A stretch of 64,000 bases of DNA from Cerasicoccus frondis (lineage in GTDB: Bacteria > Verrucomicrobiota > Verrucomicrobiia > Opitutales > Cerasicoccaceae): contig JAVDPC010000013.1 of NCBI GenBank assembly GCA_031296915.1, positions 1 to 64,000 on the forward strand. Reading direction: 5' to 3'. The position numbers and the translations under genes are program-made. Below, piece after piece: positions 29,901 to 37,450 of this stretch. How positions within the stretch are numbered: the stretch's first letter is position 1; every line of letters starts with the position of its first letter. Below the pieces are notes generated by a model that did not search any database, was not told the origin of the DNA, and saw only the letters and a list, made by a program, of their open reading frames with translations.

Positions 29901-32900
29901 CGAAGGGGTTTCTCCCTACGGCAAGTTTGCCTACGTCGGCGGCGCCAACAGCGATCACTTTCTCTACGCATCACGCGAAGCAGCAGGCGCCAGTGCTACC
30001 ATCACCGAAGCGGCAAATACCTTCACCTTCCCGAACGCGTGGCTGGCCATCGAGCGCAGTGGCGACTCGCTGACGCTGGAAGTCTCCACCAACGGCTCCA
30101 GCTACACGACGGTCGACACCATCGACGTCACGGACTGGTCGCCCTCGCTAGAGCTGGGTCTGTTCTCCGAGAGTGGCTCGATCGGTGTCTTCACGCGCGC
30201 CGTCTTCAAGGACTACACCATCACCCTGCCCGCCTCGCTTAGCGATATCGACATCGACACCACGGGCACACCGGTCGGCTTTGCGGGCTACTCCGATACA
30301 TCGACTCCGGGACAAGTGACCGTCCATGGTTCCGGCACCAACGTGTGGTATGGCGCCGATGTGTTTCACTACACCTACGCACCGATGTCGGGCGACATCG
30401 ATTTCAGCGCCCGCATTTCCGGCAACGATCCGGGCTTCAGCATCAAGGCCGGTCTGATGATTCGCGACAGCGTGAGCAACGACGCAAAGAATGTTTTCGC
30501 CTTCATCAGCGGCTCGCCGAAAGCCTACATGACGCGGCGCACGACAACGGGTGGCAGCACTGCAAATTCGTCAGCAACGCTTGGCGGTTCGCCCTACTAC
30601 ATTCGCGTCACACGCGACACCTCGACGAGCTCGGACACCTTCCGCACCTACCATTCGACGGATGGCTCGAGTTGGAGCCAAATCGGCAGCGACCTCACCT
30701 TCGACATGTCTTCGGAAGTGCTGGTTGGCTTCGCGGTCTGCGCGCAAAATAACAGCATCCTGGCGCATGCAGACTTCACCGACATCAGCGGGCTTAACGT
30801 TGGCGGCGGTGGCAGCGGCGGCAACCTCCCCCCCTCCGCGGTAGACGATTTTGTCGTCACCAATGAGTCCACGGCCATTACCATCGATGCCTTGCTCAAC
30901 GACGACGACCCCGACGGCTCACCCTCGCCGCTCAGCTTGAGCTCCGTGACGAGCCCGACGCCGAATGGCACGGCCAGCATCGTCAGTGGCAAAATTGTTT
31001 ACACGCCCAACCCCGGCTTCTTCGGCATCGATACGGTGACCTACACCAACACCGATGGCGATACGAGCGACACAGGCATGATTCGTGTGCAGGTTAATGA
31101 CACTTCGTCAGCGCACGACCTCGTGGCGGCCAACTTCAGCGGCGGCGCGATCGGCAGCAACAGCTCCGGCGGCAGCCGCACCTTGGCCAACGGCGAACTG
31201 GAAATCTACGGCAGCGGCGACGGCGTCGGCTCAACGGCGGACTCGCTCTACTATGAGTCACAAGAGGTTTCCGGCGACTTTCACGCCGTCGTAAATCTGC
31301 GCGAAATCTACAGCGACGGCAGCGCACTGCTGGCCGGCCTGATGCTCCGCGAGTCCACCACCGCAGGCTCACGCTACGTGATGATCGGCGGCCCCGATCA
31401 GTCGGATAATTATGATTACGGTTGGCGAACGACAACCAGCGGCAGCGCGTCTGGCAGCAGTGCGACGGAGACCTACACCGTGCCCAATGCCTGGCTGTCG
31501 CTCAAGCGCGTAGGCGATGTCGTAACCCTCTACGCTTCGGATGACGACGAGACGTATGTCGAGATCGATGACGTCACGCTGAGCAGCCTGGCGGCCACGC
31601 TTGAGATCGGCCTCTTCGCCACCAGCGACTCCAGCGGCACAACCACCGTGGCGCAGTTTGACGCGTTCCGTGTGAACCAGGTGTTCGACTTCACCGAGAC
31701 GCAAATCGGCTCCGGCCTGACCGGCTCTTGGACGCCCAACACCTTCCACGGCGAGCACGTGGTCGAGGGCTCCGGCAGCCAGGTTTGGGCTAGCAGTGAC
31801 CGTTTCCACTTCGTGCATTTGCCGATGACCGGCGATGTGGAAATCACCGCGCGCGTGAGCAACATCTCCGCCCCTTCGTCCACACCGAAGGCCGGCATCA
31901 TGATCCGCAACGGCACGACGACGAACGACTACCACGCTTTTGCCATGGTCAACGGAACCAAGGTGAACATCTCGCGTCGCGACGGCAGCGGTAGCGCAAA
32001 CGACTGGGATTACCCGCACGTCACCACGCCTGACAACCCCTATTGGGTGCGGCTATCCCGCGTTGGCGATGTGTTCACCGCCTACCACAGCGCCACAGGA
32101 GACGAACACGACTGGGAGCTGATTGATGATCCGCTAACCATCAGCATGAGCACCACAGTGCAAGTCGGACTCGCGGTCTGCGCGCAGGACGCCAGTAACC
32201 TTGCCACAGCGACGTTCGACTTCGTGCGCATTGGCGGCGTCAGCAACCGCCCCCCCGTCGCCGTGGATGACAACGACACCATCACCGAAGACGAAACCGC
32301 GACCGTCGCCGTATTAAGCAATGATAGCGATCCAGACTCTGGTCCCAGCGGGCTCAGTCTGGTGAGCGTCACCCAGCCGGCAAACGGCTATGCCTACGTG
32401 AGTGGCTCGAACGTCATCTACGAACCGGCCGTTGGTTTTTACGGCGTGGACACCTTGACCTACGTGGTGAGCGATGGCGCTTCGACCGCTGTTGGCACGC
32501 TCACGATCACCGTGACCGATACCGCCAGCGCGCATAACTTCATGGGCTTTGGCTTGATCCACGACTTCGTTGGACCGTGGGGCTACGGCTCAAGTCGCGT
32601 CATGTCCGACGGCGATTGGGAGATCAACGGCGTGGGCACGGTCATGGCTGGCGTTTCCGATTCCGGCTTCATGGAGCAGGTCTTTGTCACGGGGGATTTC
32701 CAAATGTGGATGCAGCTCAAGACACTTACTGGCGGCAGCGATGCACGCGGCGGTCTGATGATGCGCGAGGATACGACCAACGGTTCGCGCATGGCCTTCG
32801 TCGGTGGTAGCGCCAGCGGCGGCAACTACATCTACGCTTCGCGCACAATCGCCGACAACCCGCTGTCGATCACGACCACCTCAACGAGCTACACCTTCCC

Positions 32901-33564
32901 GGATGCGTGGGTCCTCGTCGAGCGCGATGGCAATGACATCCTGCTCGCGCAATCAGCCGACGACACCACTTACACGGAGCTGAACACCATCACGTTTAAC
33001 AGCTTGGCCGACACGCTGATCCTCGGCATATACCTGACCAGTGGCAGCACGGGCGCAGATGCCCGCATGGAAGTGGATGACTTCCAAGTCGTCGCCGATA
33101 CCGACGTCGTCGTGGCGATCAACTGCGGCGGGCGTGACGGCTTCACCGTTGGCGTCGATGGCACGGTTTACTACGAGGAGGACGCGCCGCAATACTACAC
33201 CGGCGGCTCGCGTTTCGAGTTCGACGACGATCTGGAAATCACCGCCACCGACGACGATCCGATCTACCGCAGCTTCCGCTTCAATGCGCACAGCTACGCA
33301 ATCGATCTGCCCAACGACGATTACGAAGTCACGCTCAAGTTCGCGGATAACGCCGCCGCAGGCGCGCGCCAGTTCAACATCGCCATTGAGGGAACCACCG
33401 TCGAAAACGACTACGACATCCACGCCACCGCCGGGGGCAAGCACAAGGCCGTCGATGAGACTTACTCCGTCACCGTATCCGACGGCGTGCTCAATATCGA
33501 CCTCACCAACGGCAGCGTCGATGTCCCGAAGATCAGCGGCATCGTCGTGAAGCTCGCGCCTTAA
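23947..33564 (+). CDS. Giant secreted modular protein: SGNH hydrolase, enzyme-like core, Ig and lectin-like repeats, malectin
   Basis: At 3205 residues this is the largest gene in the window. A signal peptide (FVLLGYALLSSQLNAAG) is present; an ATG 20 codons later is an alternative start. Residues 50-300 are an SGNH esterase domain with S60 in GNSFT and D235/H238. Residues 340-1040 are an uncharacterised core that resembles a TIM-barrel hydrolase (NVFAKDLLEFG, LPYYEYAGG, LGAWFRSR) and is shared with the gene at 39179. Five Ig/cadherin-like modules (about 90 residues, 'NDSDPDSGPSSL') follow. Eight DUF1349/concanavalin-like modules of two kinds (A and B, AGIMLRE-type) alternate with them as Ig-A, then three Ig-A-B, then Ig-A. 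A malectin-like domain (VVVAINCGGRDG) ends the protein. No cell-wall anchor is seen. It is separated from the next esterase by a hairpin. Confidence 0.85.
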   Translation: MTRHLAPRSLRALPYLVCASMRILSKAWANSAACFVLLGYALLSSQLNAAGEKVLFVGNSFTAGSGIDSVVQAGGIPGLFEDLAIAGGQDAPEVTAVISVGKDFGYHLADSSGAVTAINSDDWDYVVLQELSTGPTHVGSVEDFETNGTALNNLIKTNNASTETVFFQTWARERSHALYKGVNAQFPGGPAEMMAELRENIGDLADTLSATVAPVGDSFEKVLELLPYTDLYATDEYHANANGCYLAACVYYALIYDDDPRGLPALAGVTDGEAAIFQAIAWSVVKDLPLELPAHPHPAAQMEIFSNLKLVDEINCGDPQDPHDFFEYPIDTSEVDVVLNRDVRLIPNDSDLPKYFAYRIGEARGLVAGRAYVLEIDFPDDIDRSMVVLNHGGELVRGIYTGKSTGDGVTQLYTPSSRAESLEVPHTGEFQTYQMLFHLHDRFPDFKTPLNPGEYPRDQLPEDGFWVIIAQFGNSRDPLSNGAAVSSIRLYEAPTFNTYAQDINFPPTELPRRYLFNREEIGDNVVRSTDTDERGVADPTDWFEYKAMRMRYYGMNVFAKDLLEFGRNQGFDTTVGGGNDWYAAHAFPDRWANILSMLQNYDLDILPYYEYAGGNGHTGISTNPTYHPKPLTGFDYYTPTQWVEDNSVDILHPEVLADVELLLDATIAPYTGSNRILGAWFRSRRQTPISFSDYDMALYSTENAISPAIARTDIQEWEKIDGTWTIIHEDEPLYDDYKEWWFDKRADFLNDISTYLRSDLGVSDAVLLYTSDASEFGRGIPTYQSEIVTDDVATWEALASVSNVIDYDYAVANELHAAGLVEPRAHFGTAEWHHSDPENDPANYTANDYISLTYSYSRGHMAENDAGLELFRTGNGLAMVRHHNLNEKLMTAPDEEELLGYFVADMERTGPYIMMAEALAMASGDPRYIGYLTATSYTSGSPGYVRAFNRAFLALPALPSEVETGAASNSNVVVRSIDTTGYGTYLSVVNTSFDDVTAVTIDLPATGSVIDAATGELLVANDNEITLDLYAFELRALRLSELPSATNDTGVTVDEFETVIIDVLANDTDPDGGPEALSIISLTQPTHGFVEVISGEIHYTPHAGYSGADSFTYTISDGQGQSTATVNLTVSDTTSASNLASAGLSGTNLGTSSGASRIFGDDDYWALSGDGVGLGGSSDNVRWEYDTQSGDFQAKVRVRGLHSDAGSPTAGIMLRDGSSAGARMVSLGIAEGDAEHEWFARTSASSGASTDSSGQAFALPDTWLMIERDGDDISIAVSSDDSVYSKVGEFTLSSLSSSVRIGLYATSGTTPEDGVAVFSDFTITSLGSGVSLNLPPVAVSDSPSVDENQSTDINVLSNDSDPDSGPSSLTLSSVTQPANGSVEIISNQARYTPNAGYYGSDNFSYTVSDGAAVAVGSVSVTVNDTSTASDLTSAGLAGGTLGGSNGGASRILATSDWEIVGAGVGAAGATDSLYYESDTVTGDFQATVQLKALTGPLTANSVAGIMLREGPFANDRMALVGLNGNGNLLYSLRQSAGISAAEYTTDNAVTLPDCWLQIERKGDVVKFAFSEDGDDYFVLSTKTIVGMPEDIELGLFVASGSDTQSIRAVFDDYAVTAPSPFLDLDIGSVVIPGNSTYNPTDGSFVVTASGDNIWGRNDGFHFAYTEIEGDGEVILRVNSLDYNGGTVPKLGIMLRETLNDDSPLAYAFTSNNVAGFHRRKEQAQEMVPNQVSNSSYPCWIRLQRSGNSITMSRAPDVSGAPGTWVNIPSSGADTVVMPSRVYLGIAMCGMDNGRLATGYVDNFSYTFSDANRAPVAVTDFHLVDEGTVLTVDVVANDYDPDTGPSALTLIDVDNASHGIVSVVSGEARYEPLPGFYGEDSFTYTVSDGEDVDTGTVYVTVNDTSIVQTLLEQGLTKEWIGPDATGGARLLENFDWEVNGSATGMGGVLDSTYFERGWISGDFRVEVQMKDISGNGVQPRAGLMVREGVSPYGKFAYVGGANSDHFLYASREAAGASATITEAANTFTFPNAWLAIERSGDSLTLEVSTNGSSYTTVDTIDVTDWSPSLELGLFSESGSIGVFTRAVFKDYTITLPASLSDIDIDTTGTPVGFAGYSDTSTPGQVTVHGSGTNVWYGADVFHYTYAPMSGDIDFSARISGNDPGFSIKAGLMIRDSVSNDAKNVFAFISGSPKAYMTRRTTTGGSTANSSATLGGSPYYIRVTRDTSTSSDTFRTYHSTDGSSWSQIGSDLTFDMSSEVLVGFAVCAQNNSILAHADFTDISGLNVGGGGSGGNLPPSAVDDFVVTNESTAITIDALLNDDDPDGSPSPLSLSSVTSPTPNGTASIVSGKIVYTPNPGFFGIDTVTYTNTDGDTSDTGMIRVQVNDTSSAHDLVAANFSGGAIGSNSSGGSRTLANGELEIYGSGDGVGSTADSLYYESQEVSGDFHAVVNLREIYSDGSALLAGLMLRESTTAGSRYVMIGGPDQSDNYDYGWRTTTSGSASGSSATETYTVPNAWLSLKRVGDVVTLYASDDDETYVEIDDVTLSSLAATLEIGLFATSDSSGTTTVAQFDAFRVNQVFDFTETQIGSGLTGSWTPNTFHGEHVVEGSGSQVWASSDRFHFVHLPMTGDVEITARVSNISAPSSTPKAGIMIRNGTTTNDYHAFAMVNGTKVNISRRDGSGSANDWDYPHVTTPDNPYWVRLSRVGDVFTAYHSATGDEHDWELIDDPLTISMSTTVQVGLAVCAQDASNLATATFDFVRIGGVSNRPPVAVDDNDTITEDETATVAVLSNDSDPDSGPSGLSLVSVTQPANGYAYVSGSNVIYEPAVGFYGVDTLTYVVSDGASTAVGTLTITVTDTASAHNFMGFGLIHDFVGPWGYGSSRVMSDGDWEINGVGTVMAGVSDSGFMEQVFVTGDFQMWMQLKTLTGGSDARGGLMMREDTTNGSRMAFVGGSASGGNYIYASRTIADNPLSITTTSTSYTFPDAWVLVERDGNDILLAQSADDTTYTELNTITFNSLADTLILGIYLTSGSTGADARMEVDDFQVVADTDVVVAINCGGRDGFTVGVDGTVYYEEDAPQYYTGGSRFEFDDDLEITATDDDPIYRSFRFNAHSYAIDLPNDDYEVTLKFADNAAAGARQFNIAIEGTTVENDYDIHATAGGKHKAVDETYSVTVSDGVLNIDLTNGSVDVPKISGIVVKLAP

Positions 33565-33590
33565 CCATCTCAGTATCCCATCGCTAAGTA

Positions 33591-33637
33591 GCCGAAGCAG
33601 ACTTGTCGCATTTTCACGAGGCAAGCGCTGCTTCGGC
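33591..33637 (+). other. Intercistronic stem-loop between the giant protein and the modular esterase
   Basis: The 10-bp arms GCCGAAGCAG (33591-33600) and CTGCTTCGGC (33628-33637) are perfectly complementary. Inner bases (CTTGTCG against CGAGGCAAG) extend the stem. There is no T-run, so it is not a standard terminator. It may stabilise mRNA ends or tune the ratio of the two products. It covers a possible TTG start at 33603, which argues for the later ATG of the esterase. Confidence 0.6.
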
Positions 33638-33662
33638 AATCTTGGCAAACCATCAACAAACT

Positions 33663-36600
33663 ATGTTACCAATACCTCATACCGACTCGACACCCGCACG
33701 AAGTGCGCCCAGAAAACAAGCCTGCCGGAAAACGTCGCCTCTGTCATTCCGTGGCAAAGCCGGAGGCGCCCTGTTCATTGCCGGGCTGCTCACCGCCTGG
33801 GCCTCCCCCAACACCAATGCCGCCGTCTCGGACTTCATCGATGTCACCTACGATTACAACAGTGACGGCGCCGGCAGCGGCGACTTACCCGCGCGCCTTT
33901 ATGTGCCGCCCAACGCAGACGCCAATACGCCGATTGTCATTTTTTTCCATGGTTCGGGCGCGCCACAGGGCAACAACAACACCGACCAAGTCAGCAACCC
34001 GCAGATCAACAATCTGCTCGCCGCAGCCAAAGACAGCAGCAATCCGTTTTACCTCTTGGCGCCCCAGCTCTATGATGGCGGCAATGCGTGGAACCCAACC
34101 GTGATCGACGACACCATGCGCGTCGCCGCGGGCCTCATCCGCGAGTATAACATCAACCCGAACAAGGTTTACATCACCGGTCTCTCGCTCGGTGGCGGAG
34201 GCACCTGGACAGCGCTTTGCCGTTACCGCGATCCTATTGCCGCCGCCTTCCCAACGGCATCGACTGAGGGGATCTTCAGCACCGACACCCTCGTCGGCAA
34301 GCCGATCTGGGTCTCCCACAGTCGTGCGGATAATCTGGTGACTGCCGCCTATGATCGCCAACACATCAACGACATCCGCGCGGCCGGAGGCCTGAGCGCA
34401 TGGACTTTTCCGAGCAGTGGGCAGGGCCTGTATTACAACTACGAAAACAATCTCCACTACACGGAGTATGACTCGTCCAATCACGATAGCTGGAGCCCTT
34501 TTTACGGGACCACAGCGCTCTACACTTGGCTGACGGCCCAGGCCATCATTCCTGCTGACACCACTCTTCAGGTTGGCGAAACGATCCTCTTCGACTTCGG
34601 CAACCAGCGGCTCAGCACCACCAATGTCGAATTCCCCGATAGCCAGGGCCGCATATGGAACGCAACTTATGGCTCTCTGATGCGCACCATCGCCTCCGTG
34701 CTGCCCTACCTGATGACCGAGGACGGTCGGCGCACGTCGGTGATCCTCGATCTGGACGAAGCTTTCCACAGCTACGATTCCTACACCGCGACCACGCCCT
34801 ACGACAACCCGATCGGACGCGATGGCTGGTACACGCGCTATGGCAACGTTGCTGAGCTGCGCTTGCGTGGCCTGCATCCGGGCGCGGACTACGAGCTAAA
34901 AATCTACGGCTCCAACGATGCCGACCGCGAGACGCGCTACCAGATCGGAACTGAGTATCACGATCTCGACGTGCAAAACAACGCCAGCCAATACGCGACT
35001 TTTAGCTCCGTGTCGGCGGACGGCAACGGCGAGCTTCTGCTCACGATTACCGGCGCCCCCGGCAGCACCGAAGGGCAAATCAACGCCATGGAACTGACGC
35101 GCCTGGGCACGGGCGGCGGCAGCGGCGATACGATCAATCCCCTCGTGGAAATTACCTCGCCGAGCACGGGTGCCACGTATTTCACGAACGATGTCAGCAT
35201 CGACCTGTCGGGCACGGCGTCTGACGCCAGCGGCGTCGCCTCCGTTGCCTGGGGTAATGCGGCCACCAGCGCGAGCGGCGCGGCCAGCGGCGCCACTGCC
35301 TGGAGCGTAACCGGCGTTGCCCTCGATCCCGGCGACAACGTCATCACCATCACCGCGACGGACTCCTCCACCAATAGCAACACCGGCGCCGACGTCATTA
35401 CCGTAACACGCAATGTGGCCCCCGTCGTAAATGTCGGCGCGGACTTCAGCGCCAGCCAATTAACGAACGTCGCCCTCGACGCCACCGTCACCGATGACGA
35501 CGCGACCACCGTTCTCTGGACGCAGGTCAGCGGCCCGGGTACGGCGACCTTTGCCGACGAGGGCGCCGTCGATACGAGCGCGGACTTCACCGACGCGGGC
35601 GCCTACATGCTGCGACTCACCGCCACCGACAGCGGCAGCTTGACGGCGTATGACGAAGTCACCGTAACCGTGTCGGCCAGCAACGGCGGTGGCAGCGGCG
35701 CGCTCGTTGCCGCGATCAACTGCGGCGAGTTCACCACGCCCTACACCTCGGCAAGCGAAGGCGCGGAGTTCTCTGTGGATGATTATTACAGCGGTGGCAG
35801 CGCGACCGGCATCACCACCCCAATTGCCGATACCGACGACGACACACTCTACCACCGCTACCGCTGGGGCAACCACAGCTACGAAATCCCGGTGAGCACC
35901 AGCGGCGATTACAACGTCACGCTCTTCTTCGCGGACAATGGCTCCGTGGGCTCGCGGGTTTTCAACGTGACCCTGGAAGGCACGACAGTGTTGTCCAATT
36001 TCGACATCCGCGTCGAGGCCAACGCCAACACCGCGCTGCGCAAAACGTTCGCGGTCAACATCACCGATGGCAACGCATCCATCGCATTCCAAAACGTAAC
36101 CGGCAATGCGAAGATCAACGCCATCCTGATCACCGAAGCAGGCAACCTCGAAGACTTCGGCCTAACCGGTGCCGCCTTCGGCACGGGTAGCGGCAGCAGT
36201 CGCGATCTAAACGGGAACGACTGGGAAATCTATGGCGGCGGCGCCGCACTCAACAGCACCGCCGATGCAGGCTTCTTTGAGTGGACTGACCAGAGCGGCA
36301 ACTTCGAAGTCGTGGCCCGCATCGACGAGCTAACCGGCGGCGGCAGTGGCAACCTGGCCGGCCTGATGATTCGTGAAGGCAACGCCGCCACGGACCGCAT
36401 GGCCTTCCTCGGCGCTGGAGCCAGTGGCGCCTTCATTACCGCCGAGCGAACTGTGACCAGCGCCACGGCCAGCACCGCAACCACGGGCAGCTACACCTAC
36501 CCCGATGCTTGGGTAAAGCTAACCCGCAACGGGGACGACATCGCCATGGCGACATCCACCGACGGCAGCACCTACACCACTGCCGACACCGTCACCCTCA

Positions 36601-37301
36601 GCGGCCTGGCATCGTCGGTGAAGGTCGGTCTGTTCGTGTCCAACGGCGGCGCGTCAACAGCGGCCCGCAGCGTCATCAGCGAGTTCCTGATCACCATCGA
36701 ATCGATGATCGACTATGCCAACTCGCTGGACATCGGCGCCTGGGACGTTGCGGGCAGCACCACGTTTGACAGCCTGAATCAAGCCTACGCGATTACCGGC
36801 TCCGGCCAGCGACTGTGGTCTTCCAGCGATGGCATTCACTTCGCCTTCACTCAATGGAGCGGCGACTGCACGGTGGATGTCCGCCTCGCTGGCATCAGCA
36901 ATTGGGAAGTGCAGAACCGAATCGGCATCATGATGCGCCATTCACTGACGGCGACCGACCTGCATGCGTCCGCCGTGAATGCCGGACGCGACTACCAGGT
37001 CGCCTTTCTCTGGCGCGACTCCAACGCAGGCACCACGCAGAATACGAATTCACTGGGCACCATCAGCCCGAGCATTCCGCCAGTCTGGCTGCGTCTCGTG
37101 CGCATTGGCAACGTGTTCACTGCCCGCTATTCGCTGGACGGTGCCACCTGGACCACCTACGCCAGCCAAACCATCGGCATGACCGGCACGGACTTCTACG
37201 TCGGCCTGTTCGTGTGCCGGGGCAAAACCGATGGGCTGACCACCTCCGCAACGTTCGACAATCTCGACATTCGCGCAGCGACATCAGCCGACCTCAACTA
37301 G
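33663..37301 (+). CDS. Secreted modular esterase with Ig/PKD-like, malectin and two DUF1349-like modules
   Basis: I choose the ATG giving MLPIPHTDSTPARSAPRK (1212 residues), because the earlier TTG lies inside a hairpin. A signal segment (GGALFIAGLLTAWA) is present. Residues 60-300 form an alpha/beta-hydrolase with PIVIFFHGSG, S175 in GLSLGG, D223 in SRADN and H274 in SNHDSW, a complete triad. About 300-480 is an unassigned beta-rich region. Ig-like and PKD-like modules follow, then a malectin-like domain (VAAINCGEFTTPY) and the A and B lectin-like modules of the giant protein. It probably removes acyl groups from a polysaccharide while its other modules bind sugars. It shares architecture with the 1087-residue esterase downstream. 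Confidence 0.82.
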   Translation: MLPIPHTDSTPARSAPRKQACRKTSPLSFRGKAGGALFIAGLLTAWASPNTNAAVSDFIDVTYDYNSDGAGSGDLPARLYVPPNADANTPIVIFFHGSGAPQGNNNTDQVSNPQINNLLAAAKDSSNPFYLLAPQLYDGGNAWNPTVIDDTMRVAAGLIREYNINPNKVYITGLSLGGGGTWTALCRYRDPIAAAFPTASTEGIFSTDTLVGKPIWVSHSRADNLVTAAYDRQHINDIRAAGGLSAWTFPSSGQGLYYNYENNLHYTEYDSSNHDSWSPFYGTTALYTWLTAQAIIPADTTLQVGETILFDFGNQRLSTTNVEFPDSQGRIWNATYGSLMRTIASVLPYLMTEDGRRTSVILDLDEAFHSYDSYTATTPYDNPIGRDGWYTRYGNVAELRLRGLHPGADYELKIYGSNDADRETRYQIGTEYHDLDVQNNASQYATFSSVSADGNGELLLTITGAPGSTEGQINAMELTRLGTGGGSGDTINPLVEITSPSTGATYFTNDVSIDLSGTASDASGVASVAWGNAATSASGAASGATAWSVTGVALDPGDNVITITATDSSTNSNTGADVITVTRNVAPVVNVGADFSASQLTNVALDATVTDDDATTVLWTQVSGPGTATFADEGAVDTSADFTDAGAYMLRLTATDSGSLTAYDEVTVTVSASNGGGSGALVAAINCGEFTTPYTSASEGAEFSVDDYYSGGSATGITTPIADTDDDTLYHRYRWGNHSYEIPVSTSGDYNVTLFFADNGSVGSRVFNVTLEGTTVLSNFDIRVEANANTALRKTFAVNITDGNASIAFQNVTGNAKINAILITEAGNLEDFGLTGAAFGTGSGSSRDLNGNDWEIYGGGAALNSTADAGFFEWTDQSGNFEVVARIDELTGGGSGNLAGLMIREGNAATDRMAFLGAGASGAFITAERTVTSATASTATTGSYTYPDAWVKLTRNGDDIAMATSTDGSTYTTADTVTLSGLASSVKVGLFVSNGGASTAARSVISEFLITIESMIDYANSLDIGAWDVAGSTTFDSLNQAYAITGSGQRLWSSSDGIHFAFTQWSGDCTVDVRLAGISNWEVQNRIGIMMRHSLTATDLHASAVNAGRDYQVAFLWRDSNAGTTQNTNSLGTISPSIPPVWLRLVRIGNVFTARYSLDGATWTTYASQTIGMTGTDFYVGLFVCRGKTDGLTTSATFDNLDIRAATSADLN

Positions 37302-37320
37302 CTTGGTAGTCTACCTTTGC

Positions 37321-37355
37321 AAAAGCGCCCGCGGCCAGTGCCCGGGCGCTTTTTT
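37321..37355 (+). terminator. Rho-independent terminator after the modular esterase
   Basis: An 11-bp perfect stem (AAAAGCGCCCG with CGGGCGCTTTT) with an 11-base loop runs into a T-run. It ends the transcription unit of the giant protein and esterase, so the GH172 gene just downstream needs its own promoter. Confidence 0.9.
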
Positions 37356-37391
37356 AATGCGAGGACGGAAATCACTTGTCCAAGTTAATGT

Positions 37392-37401
37392 GAACGTTAT
37401 A
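37392..37401 (+). promoter_or_regulatory. Operator-like near-palindrome, site 2 (TGAACGTTAT)
   Basis: It is identical to the site before the core paralogue. It lies about 50 bases before the GH172 start and just after the upstream terminator, as expected for an independent regulated promoter. Confidence 0.55.
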
Positions 37402-37450
37402 CCTCGATGCTTCAATCCTCCAACAACGAACCCCCGATCCGTTTAACAAG

